From: Bacillus sp. M6-12
GTDB taxonomy: Bacteria; Bacillota; Bacilli; Bacillales; DSM-1321
Reading direction: 5' to 3'
Length of the DNA stretch: 64,000 nt
NCBI RefSeq assembly: GCF_002860285.1
Contig: NZ_PGVF01000031.1
Span: forward strand, 1 to 64,000
The position numbers and the translations under genes were made by a program. Below the pieces are notes generated by a model, which saw nothing but the letters and a program-made list of their open reading frames with translations, ran no database searches and was not told where the DNA came from. Positions 1 to 6,323 of the stretch are shown here, one piece after another (the stretch's first letter is position 1; each line of letters starts with the position of its first letter).

Positions 1-12
1 GCCGGGCGCACA

Positions 13-41
13 ACAAAAAACCAGGAACATTATGTTCCCGG
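13..41 (-). terminator. Terminator after the Gln-rich gene
   Basis: On the minus strand a GC-rich stem (CCGGGAAC / GTTCCTGG with one mismatch) is followed by a run of six T. It lies about 25 bases after the stop of the Gln-rich gene. Confidence 0.6.
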
Positions 42-65
42 CTTCGTGTAATGTTCTGGCGAATA

Positions 66-404
66 TTAAAACTGCCGCTGAAAAGCTTGGCCATATTGCT
101 GCTGGTAAGCCTGGCCGTATTGCTGTTGCTGTTCCATTTGGCGTGCTAATTGCTGAATTTGCTGAAGCTGCTGGGCAGCCATTACTTCTGCCTGTGACAG
201 TTGCTGAAGCTGGCCATCCATTCCCATTTGCATGTTGTTGGCGCCCATCATTTGCTGCCCAAACTGTCCAGTGCCTTGGCCCTGGAGCTGGCGCAGCTGC
301 TGTGCATTCCTTTGCTCCTGCATTTGAAGCTGCTGGGCAATTTGCTGAATTTGCTGAAGTGCTTGCTGAGCTATCTGAACTGATTGCTGAATACGTTGTG
401 GCAT
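66..404 (-). CDS. Gln-rich small protein of unknown function
   Basis: I do not recognise a family. The 112-residue product is about 41% glutamine (46 residues), mixed with Leu, Ile, Ala and Met. It has no obvious membrane segment and no cysteine. Glutamine pairs recur in a helical-looking pattern (QQIQQIAQQLQ near residues 15-28, QQLQQIQQLARQMEQQQQ near 75-95). The tail repeats QQYGQAYQ / QQYGQAF. The start at MPQRIQQ is chosen because AGGAGG lies 6 bases upstream (411-416); an in-frame ATG six codons earlier would place that ribosome-binding site inside the gene. It is followed by its own terminator, so it is probably a single-gene unit. Such composition could suit a spore-coat or self-assembling protein, but that is inference only. 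Confidence 0.7.
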   Translation of the reverse strand: MPQRIQQSVQIAQQALQQIQQIAQQLQMQEQRNAQQLRQLQGQGTGQFGQQMMGANNMQMGMDGQLQQLSQAEVMAAQQLQQIQQLARQMEQQQQYGQAYQQQYGQAFQRQF

Positions 405-502
405 TGTAATTCCTCCTGTCATTGATCTTCATTCATACAATGGATAGGATGAATCAAAACCAATTAGTTTATGCCACATTTTAGCATTTTTTTAAAATAT
501 TT

Positions 503-1183
503 TCAGAGTTCCATCCCGTCACCCGGGGACATCACATGCCCAATACCTTCTTTCAGCATCCCAATAAATTTAATTGGATCCTGTTTAATTGGCGGGAAAG
601 TATTATAGTGGATTGGCACCACTTTTGCCGCTCTGAGAAATTCTGCTGCTAACGCCGCATCTTCCGGCCCCATCGTAAAGTTATCTCCAATCGGCAAAAA
701 TGCCAGATCGATTGAGTTCCGTTCGCCGATTAATTTCATATCAGAGTAAACAGCTGTATCGCCAGCGTGATAAATCGTCTTTCCTTCTGCCATCAAAAGT
801 AGGCCTGCTGGCATGCCGCAATAGATAATTTCATTATCCTGTGTAGTGAAACCGCTCCCGTGGAAGGCAGGGGTCAATTTTACTTTGCCGAAATCAAACT
901 CAAAGGAACCCCCGATATGCATCCCATGTGTATTTAAACCCTGCCAGCTTAAGTATGTAGCTAATTCAGCGGTTGCAATAACAAGTGAGTTGTTCTTTTT
1001 GGCAATTTCAACTGTATCGCCAACATGGTCATTGTGCCCGTGGGTCAGAATAATTACATCAGCCTTAACATCTTCCACCTTTAAATCAGTTAACCCATTT
1101 CCTGTAATAAAAGGATCGATTAGAATGGTTTTGCCTCCTGTTTCAACCTTTACCACCGCATGACCGTGAAATGAAACTTTCAT
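503..1183 (-). CDS. ytkL: Metal-dependent hydrolase, UPF0173 (YtkL type)
   Basis: A 226-residue metallo-beta-lactamase-fold hydrolase of the UPF0173/YtkL group; the B. subtilis protein is nearly the same length. The metal-binding signature THGHNDHVGD is near residue 55, with further ligand-type motifs YHAGDTAVY, PIGDNFTMGPEDA and PIHYNTFPP downstream. The substrate is unknown for the family. The start at MKVSFHGH is preferred because a GGGGAAG ribosome-binding site lies upstream, rather than the longer form beginning MYLKGEECT. It faces away from the Xaa-Pro peptidase gene and shares an AT-rich intergenic region with it. There is no signal peptide, so it is likely cytoplasmic. Confidence 0.9.
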   Translation of the reverse strand: MKVSFHGHAVVKVETGGKTILIDPFITGNGLTDLKVEDVKADVIILTHGHNDHVGDTVEIAKKNNSLVIATAELATYLSWQGLNTHGMHIGGSFEFDFGKVKLTPAFHGSGFTTQDNEIIYCGMPAGLLLMAEGKTIYHAGDTAVYSDMKLIGERNSIDLAFLPIGDNFTMGPEDAALAAEFLRAAKVVPIHYNTFPPIKQDPIKFIGMLKEGIGHVMSPGDGMEL

Positions 1184-1334
1184 AGTGCATTCTTCCCCTT
1201 TCAAATACAATTTGCAATATTAGTTAAAAAAAATATACACTTTTCTTATACCCTTTTTCAAACAATATAAATGTTTACAATTAATACAGTTTATTGATAA
1301 GGTCGTTTTATAGAATAAACGGAGGTAATGCTTT

Positions 1335-2432
1335 ATGAGCGATTCTATCAGCAAGCTCCAAAGCTGGTTAAAAGAACAGGATATTCAGGCAGCTATGCTC
1401 ACTTCACCGGATACGGTTTTTTATTTGACCGGCTTTCGCACCAATCCGCATGAACGTTTGCTTGCATTAATGGTGTTTCAAGAAGCAGAACCCCTTCTGG
1501 TTTGTCCTAAAATGGAAGTGGAAGATGCAAAGAATGCAGGATGGAATTTTGAGGTTATCGGCTTTACAGATATTGAAAATCCATGGGAAAGCATACATAG
1601 CTCAGTAAATAAGCGTTCCATTGCCATCCGAAAGCTGGCTGTGGAAAAAGAGCATTTGAATGTAGAAAGGTTTGAAAAAGTCAATGAAGTCTTTGCGTCC
1701 CCTCAGCTTTTCGCCGCTGAAGAAAAGATCCGTCAGCTGCGGATGGTGAAAAATGAGAAAGAAATTGATCTAATCCGAGAGGCATGCAGGATTGCTGATT
1801 TCGCTGTCGAAGCCGGCGTTGCTGAAATCAGCGAAGGCAAAACGGAAATGGAGATACTGGCTGCCATTGAGTATGAACTGAAAAAAACGGGCATCAATGA
1901 AATGGCTTTTTCAACGATGGTACTGGCCGGGGCAAACGGAGCCTCTCCTCATGGAACACCAGGAATGACAAAGATTAAAAAGGGCGATCTTGTATTGTTC
2001 GATCTTGGTGTTGTTTTTAATGGATATTGCTCAGATATTACAAGAACAGTGGCTTTTGGCGGTGTCAGCGATAAACAGGCGGAAATTTACCAAACCGTTT
2101 TAAAAGGCCAGGAAGCAGCAGTGGCCGCCGTTAAACCTGGAGTATCTTGTTCCGAGCTTGATTTAACTGCACGAAGGATTATTACTGAACAAGGGTATGG
2201 GGAATATTTCCCGCATCGGCTTGGGCACGGACTTGGAATCAGCGTTCATGAATATCCATCCCTTACAGAGACGAATACTTTAAATCTGCAGGAAGGAATG
2301 GTTTTTACAATTGAACCGGGCATATACGTGCCTGACCTTGCAGGAGTAAGAATTGAAGATGATATTCTGGTAACCTCGAATGGGTTTGAGGTTTTAACTA
2401 AGTATCCAAAAACATTGCAAATTATTGAGTAA
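1335..2432 (+). CDS. Xaa-Pro peptidase, M24 family
   Basis: A 365-residue cytoplasmic metallopeptidase that removes N-terminal residues next to proline or cleaves Xaa-Pro dipeptides. The N-terminal creatinase-like domain spans about residues 1-130 and the C-terminal pita-bread M24 domain about 140-360. The five expected metal ligands are visible: two Asp in DLGVVFNGYCSD, His in HRLGHGLG, Glu in TIEPGIY and Glu in RIEDDI. The ribosome-binding site is GGAGG a few bases before ATG. It resembles the B. subtilis YkvY/YqhT proteins, but I cannot decide between them, so no symbol is given. A terminator follows directly. Confidence 0.9.
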   Translation: MSDSISKLQSWLKEQDIQAAMLTSPDTVFYLTGFRTNPHERLLALMVFQEAEPLLVCPKMEVEDAKNAGWNFEVIGFTDIENPWESIHSSVNKRSIAIRKLAVEKEHLNVERFEKVNEVFASPQLFAAEEKIRQLRMVKNEKEIDLIREACRIADFAVEAGVAEISEGKTEMEILAAIEYELKKTGINEMAFSTMVLAGANGASPHGTPGMTKIKKGDLVLFDLGVVFNGYCSDITRTVAFGGVSDKQAEIYQTVLKGQEAAVAAVKPGVSCSELDLTARRIITEQGYGEYFPHRLGHGLGISVHEYPSLTETNTLNLQEGMVFTIEPGIYVPDLAGVRIEDDILVTSNGFEVLTKYPKTLQIIE

Positions 2433-2455
2433 AAAGGATAGCCCCATAGACAAAT

Positions 2456-2490
2456 GAGGAACCGGAAGCAGTGCCAGGTTCCTCGTTTTA
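2456..2490 (+). terminator. Terminator of the Xaa-Pro peptidase gene
   Basis: Perfect stem GAGGAACC / GGTTCCTC with a 13-base loop followed by GTTTTA, 23 bases after the stop codon. Confidence 0.7.
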
Positions 2491-2514
2491 TGCTATTTCC
2501 GGTTAAATTAAGTA

Positions 2515-2609
2515 TCGCTTATTATCTCGATTTTCGCTTAATGATTAGTTTGTCGGTTAAAGCGGTGCATTTCGCTGATGATCGTAAATTTCGTAAATCA
2601 CCGGACATT
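2515..2609. repeat. Degenerate 19-bp phased array
   Basis: Five consecutive 19-base units each begin with TCG (2515, 2534, 2553, 2572, 2591) and mostly end in TT or TG. A loose consensus is TCGCTTAATGATnnnnATT. It lies in the convergent gap between the peptidase and ald genes. A 9-bp inverted repeat (TTAAAGCGG at 2557-2565, CCGCTTTAA at 2611-2619) overlaps it but lacks a T-run. Function unknown. Confidence 0.45.
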
Positions 2610-2635
2610 GCCGCTTTAAATATCACACCCTAAAC

Positions 2636-3757
2636 CTAAAACGCATCCAGCATTTTCAAAGGATTCTCAAACGCTACCCCGTGCGCCTGGGCAACTGCCT
2701 CATATGTGACATGTCCATTCAGAGTGCTGCATCCTTTTAACAGTGCATCATTTGCCAAGCATGCCGCTCTTAAGCCTTTACTGGCAATTTGCAGCGCATA
2801 CGGCACGGTCACATTAGTGAGGGCAATTGTCGAGGTTCGTGCAACAGCTCCCGGCATATTGGCAACCGCATAATGGATTACACCATGCTTCACATAGGTT
2901 GGATTATCATGAGTGGTAATCCGGTCAGTTGTTTCAAAAATTCCTCCCTGATCGATGGCAATATCAACAATAACAGAACCTGGCTGCATTTCACTTACCA
3001 TCCGGTCCGTCACCAGCTTGGGTGCTTTTGCTCCAGGAATGAGGACAGCGCCGATGACAAGGTCTGAACCTTTGACAGATTCAGCTATATTATACGGATT
3101 TGACATAAGGGCTGAAATATCTTTGCCAAAAATATCATCGAGCTGTCGCAGCCTGTCCGGATTCACATCTAAAATAGTAACTTCTGCTCCCAATCCAATC
3201 GCGATTTTTGCGGCATTGGTACCCGAGATTCCGCCTCCAATTATGGTAACCTTTCCTCTTCGAACCCCTGGAACACCTGAGAGCAGAATTCCTTTTCCTC
3301 CATATACCTTTTCCAGGAACTGGGCTCCAATTTGCGGAGCCATTCTTCCCGCCACCTCACTCATTGGTGTCAGCAAGGGAAGAGAACGATTGGGAAGCTG
3401 GACTGTTTCGTAAGCGATCGCTGTTACCTTTTTTTCAAGGAGTGCCTTTGTCAGCCCCGGTTCTGCCGCCAGATGAAGGTAAGTGAACAAGATTAAGCCT
3501 TCATAAAAATATTCGTATTCTTCTGGAAGGGGCTCCTTCACCTTCATTACCATTTCCATGGCCCATACTTCTCTCGCGCCAGGGACGATTGATGCCCCGG
3601 CAGCCATATAATCTTTATCCTGAAAGCCTGAACCTTGACCTGCTCCAGCTTCAATGAATACCTCGTGCCCTGAGCTGACCAGGTTAACCACTCCAGCCGG
3701 CGTCATAGCGACTCGATTTTCGTTATTTTTTATTTCCTTTGGCACGCCGATTCTCAT
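2636..3757 (-). CDS. ald: Alanine dehydrogenase
   Basis: NAD-dependent oxidative deamination of L-alanine to pyruvate and ammonium; in Bacillus it supports alanine use and sporulation. The 373-residue length matches the family. The N-terminus MRIGVPKEIKNNENRVAMTP is characteristic. Substrate-site residues are visible: Lys in VMKVKEP and His in TYLHLA. The Rossmann motif IGGGISGTNAAKIA is near residue 173 and the catalytic Asp is in VDIAIDQGG. It is a single-gene unit. Its ribosome-binding site (TAAAGGAGGCA, 4 bases before ATG) is perfectly complementary to a sequence 28 bases upstream in the same transcript (see the separate hairpin entry), which suggests translational control. Confidence 0.97.
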   Translation of the reverse strand: MRIGVPKEIKNNENRVAMTPAGVVNLVSSGHEVFIEAGAGQGSGFQDKDYMAAGASIVPGAREVWAMEMVMKVKEPLPEEYEYFYEGLILFTYLHLAAEPGLTKALLEKKVTAIAYETVQLPNRSLPLLTPMSEVAGRMAPQIGAQFLEKVYGGKGILLSGVPGVRRGKVTIIGGGISGTNAAKIAIGLGAEVTILDVNPDRLRQLDDIFGKDISALMSNPYNIAESVKGSDLVIGAVLIPGAKAPKLVTDRMVSEMQPGSVIVDIAIDQGGIFETTDRITTHDNPTYVKHGVIHYAVANMPGAVARTSTIALTNVTVPYALQIASKGLRAACLANDALLKGCSTLNGHVTYEAVAQAHGVAFENPLKMLDAF

Positions 3758-3761
3758 AAAA

Positions 3762-3810
3762 TGCCTCCTTTACCTTCGAGCCTCCAACACCTGAAAAGAT
3801 AAAGGAGGCA
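3762..3810 (-). promoter_or_regulatory. Hairpin sequestering the ald ribosome-binding site
   Basis: An 11-bp perfect inverted repeat: TGCCTCCTTTA at 3762-3772 and TAAAGGAGGCA at 3800-3810, with a 27-base loop. In the minus-strand ald transcript the proximal arm is the Shine-Dalgarno sequence itself and the distal arm is an anti-Shine-Dalgarno. Folding would close translation initiation of ald. Confidence 0.6.
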
Positions 3811-3833
3811 TCAACTAGAGCTTACTCCATTTA

Positions 3834-3915
3834 CTCGCGGAAACTGGAATGCTCGCCAAATTCAAGGATTTACTGCCAAAATCCGTGTTTTCCTAGCCAA
3901 ACCCGTTTTACGCAT
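3834..3915. repeat. Degenerate phased GCCAAA array upstream of ald
   Basis: Cores CGCGGAAA, CGCCAAA, TGCCAAA and AGCCAAA have their GC at 3837, 3855, 3875 and 3896 (spacing 18, 20, 21). Between them lie AT-rich segments ending in a G-containing tract. The layout resembles the arrays near 2.5, 15.5 and 58.3 kb. Here it would lie in the ald 5' leader or promoter region. The rest of this roughly 290-base gap holds no gene. Confidence 0.4.
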
Positions 3916-4050
3916 GTCTCCAGCCGGCTATCTCGCAAGATATGCAGGCGGAATCCACCTTTTTCCCTTTGAATTTTCATTACCCCTATTTATTAATATT
4001 ACACTTCTCGGTTTTTATTGCGCCTTTGTTTACAAGTTTCTATTCAGGCC

Positions 4051-5775
4051 TTAATGAAACGAACGCCAAAAATCTCCTGCTGTATCAACAATCTTCATGA
4101 TCTCCCCAAAAGGAATTTCAAAGGTTGGGAATCCAGCTGCAAAGGCAGCAATTTCGTATGGCAGAAAGTAAATTGCCAAGGCATCTTTTGTTACATAAAA
4201 AGGCTGGTACGGTTGTATCCCTTTATACGCATCAGGGAAAAAATAGAAGTCGGGCTGTTCTTGAATTTTCTTTTCAATGATCTCACTTAAAACCTTCACA
4301 TAATCGGTTCCAGATTTAAACAAATCTTTCAATTGATAAATTTTTCCGGTATTCAAATCAATAGAAATATTTATTTTGCTAGGCATCCCATGTGCTGCGC
4401 CAAAAGGATAATGATAACCATTCAACTCCAATACAAGTAAACTCTTTTGAAAAAGTGTTACGGAAAAGTCTCCTGTATAGCTATAATCCAGCTGAACGTT
4501 CTCAGGTATGGGTTTCACTTGGGACTCGTTTTTCAAGACCTGATTTACCTTTTCCTGGGCGCTGAGGTCCTTCATCCCCTCGATTTGCGGGTAGTAAACC
4601 AAATAATCTTTGTTTGGCCTGTATTTCTCCTCCCGAATCTGAAATTTCTGAGACAAAGGAATAATCGTATTTTGTTTCCATACGATACGGCCGTACCTAT
4701 CATAGTAACTTAACCTTTGATCCACAAATGCTTTGATCAAATTTCCTTCCAGACTAAGCATTCCTATGCCGCTGAGAATCGGAAATCCGGTGGCAGGCTT
4801 TCCGCTTTTGTTAATAAAAAAAGTTTTTAAACCTTTCGTGACTGAACTGTAATCACCTTGAAAATCATTTACACTGTCGTAAACAAAATCGGTCAGAAAC
4901 TGGCCTGTTACTGTATCTGAAATTGCAAATACAGAACCTAAATACGGTTTATCCTGAACTATGGCAATTCCTGCAGCAATCCGGTTTCCACCCAATAGAT
5001 TGATATCATTGTATTTTGGCTGAATCACAAAGGAGCCCGTTTTATCGATTAAACCGTATTGATTGCTGTAATCTTCGGAAATATTGACCACTGCTCTTCC
5101 ATCCTGAAAAGGCAGTGCAAATGTAAATTGGGGAGGAATTACTATTTCTCCTGATTCGTTCACATAGCCAGCTTTATCCTGATAGGTTTTCTTAAAAGAA
5201 ATTAACCCTTCACTTAACCCGCCCATTTGTTCATAAGGAAAGGTTTGCTGCTGTTCTCCAATCAAGCTGATTAGTGCATACAGGGGATCCTTAAACTTTA
5301 CGAGAGCTTTCCCCCCTGTGAAATCATTGGCACTTTGATATTGTGCCGGAATCGCAACCTTGCCGCTCAAGTCCAAATATCCATATAGAATTTTATCTTC
5401 TATACTTTCTTGAAAAACTGCGCGCTGTTCTTTGTATGAGCTGATAAAACTATACGCTTTATCTGTTAAAACGTTTCCAGTCTCATCAATCACCTTGAAT
5501 CCCTGCCCATTCTCCAGCACAACTGCACGCTCTTCGGAAAAAGGAGAAATTGAACTATATTGTGGCTTAACGACAAAGTGGCCTGTTTGATCAATTAAAC
5601 CTGAGCGGCCGGCACTTTGGACAATCGCCAATCCATTTTTCTGAAATTCACCGGCATTTTCATATTGAGGCGGGAGAACAAACTGCCCCCTATCATTTAT
5701 AAAGCCCCACTTAGTCCCAGCTGCCGTTTTAACCGAAGCCGGAAATAAATGAGCCCTGCCTGTTAAATTTTTCAT
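4051..5775 (-). CDS. WG-repeat protein with DUF3298-like C-terminus
   Basis: A 574-residue protein. Residues about 20-350 are built of WG (beta-propeller-like) repeats: KWGFINDRGQFVLPPQY, GLIDQTGHFVVKPQY, YGYLDLSGKVAIPAQY, GYVNESGEIVIPPQF and YGLIDKTGSFVIQPKY are the clearest. The C-terminal 180 residues (YSYTGDFSVTLF ... YHYPFGAAHG ... FEIPFGEI) resemble the DUF3298/RsiV-like fold. No signal peptide or anchor is visible, unusual because DUF3298 domains are often extracellular. The start ATG has a GGGGAG ribosome-binding site. WG-repeat proteins are thought to be binding scaffolds; no specific role can be given. It is not part of the conserved B. subtilis order here, so it may have been acquired. 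Confidence 0.8.
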   Translation of the reverse strand: MKNLTGRAHLFPASVKTAAGTKWGFINDRGQFVLPPQYENAGEFQKNGLAIVQSAGRSGLIDQTGHFVVKPQYSSISPFSEERAVVLENGQGFKVIDETGNVLTDKAYSFISSYKEQRAVFQESIEDKILYGYLDLSGKVAIPAQYQSANDFTGGKALVKFKDPLYALISLIGEQQQTFPYEQMGGLSEGLISFKKTYQDKAGYVNESGEIVIPPQFTFALPFQDGRAVVNISEDYSNQYGLIDKTGSFVIQPKYNDINLLGGNRIAAGIAIVQDKPYLGSVFAISDTVTGQFLTDFVYDSVNDFQGDYSSVTKGLKTFFINKSGKPATGFPILSGIGMLSLEGNLIKAFVDQRLSYYDRYGRIVWKQNTIIPLSQKFQIREEKYRPNKDYLVYYPQIEGMKDLSAQEKVNQVLKNESQVKPIPENVQLDYSYTGDFSVTLFQKSLLVLELNGYHYPFGAAHGMPSKINISIDLNTGKIYQLKDLFKSGTDYVKVLSEIIEKKIQEQPDFYFFPDAYKGIQPYQPFYVTKDALAIYFLPYEIAAFAAGFPTFEIPFGEIMKIVDTAGDFWRSFH

Positions 5776-5908
5776 AATTGCTGTCTCCCCTGCAGATATA
5801 TCCTGATATCTTATGGAAGGGAATGGGGATTAGTGTATTTAGGATAAAGTTGAACAGTTTACAAAAGAGGGAATTCTCGCTCTCGGCATTTCCCTGATTC
5901 GGACATCC

Positions 5909-5938
5909 AAAAAAGACCCTATAAAGTAATAGGGTCCC
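5909..5938 (-). terminator. Terminator of the 52-residue small gene
   Basis: On the minus strand GACCCTAT / ATAGGGTC with a 6-base loop is followed by TTTTTT. It lies about 80 bases after the stop of the small gene at 6014-6172. Confidence 0.6.
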
Positions 5939-6013
5939 CAAAGATTTTGCATTTTCTTTTTCATACAATGGGCTCTAGGTTTTCCCAAGGAGGTTGTGAA
6001 GCTTTTTTTGCAC

Positions 6014-6172
6014 CTAGCCTGAATACGTGTCATTCGATGGTGATGTATCAACCATGTCACAGTCCTCACCTGTCATGCAGCCGCTTATATACGATTCCGA
6101 AATTTGCCTCGTTGTTTCATGCAGGCCGTTTTCGTCGTAGATTAGTTTCCTTGGCTGAGTTTCATCCTTCAT
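6014..6172 (-). CDS. Small acidic protein, DUF4025/YozQ-like
   Basis: A 52-codon gene. The product begins MKDETQPRKLIYDENGLHET, continues TRQISESYISGCMTGEDCD and ends in a polar Ser/Asp-rich tail. A strong GGGAGG ribosome-binding site lies just upstream and a hairpin terminator follows, which supports a real gene. The IYDENGLHxxxxQISESYISG segment recalls the small YozQ-type DUF4025 proteins of Bacillus; that match is from memory and uncertain. It has two cysteines and no membrane segment. It is divergent from the cstA gene. Confidence 0.6.
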   Translation of the reverse strand: MKDETQPRKLIYDENGLHETTRQISESYISGCMTGEDCDMVDTSPSNDTYSG

Positions 6173-6262
6173 GTCAAAATTCCTCCCTTCGCTTCCTTTT
6201 AGTTTCTGTATCTAGGGTCCATCTATGCTATGACAAAAATTTGTAACATTCACCTTAAAACT

Positions 6263-6292
6263 TTGCTAAAATTCAGAATAGTGAAATATAAT
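6263..6292 (+). promoter_or_regulatory. Sigma-A promoter of cstA
   Basis: -35 TTGCTA (6263-6268) and -10 TATAAT (6287-6292) with an 18-base spacer, about 30 bases before the start codon. Confidence 0.65.
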
Positions 6293-6323
6293 GATTGTAA
6301 CTCATTAGAAAGGGGAGATTTTT

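Noticed and set aside
846..1163. Plus-strand 105-codon open frame inside the YtkL-type gene
   Set aside because: Lies wholly opposite a gene with intact metal motifs; no translation signals.
2557..2619. 9-bp inverted repeat TTAAAGCGG / CCGCTTTAA as the ald terminator
   Set aside because: Loop of about 45 bases and no T-run; more likely incidental to the phased array there.
5839..6069. 76-codon minus-strand open frame
   Set aside because: Overlaps the better-supported 52-codon gene in another frame and runs through its terminator; no ribosome-binding site.
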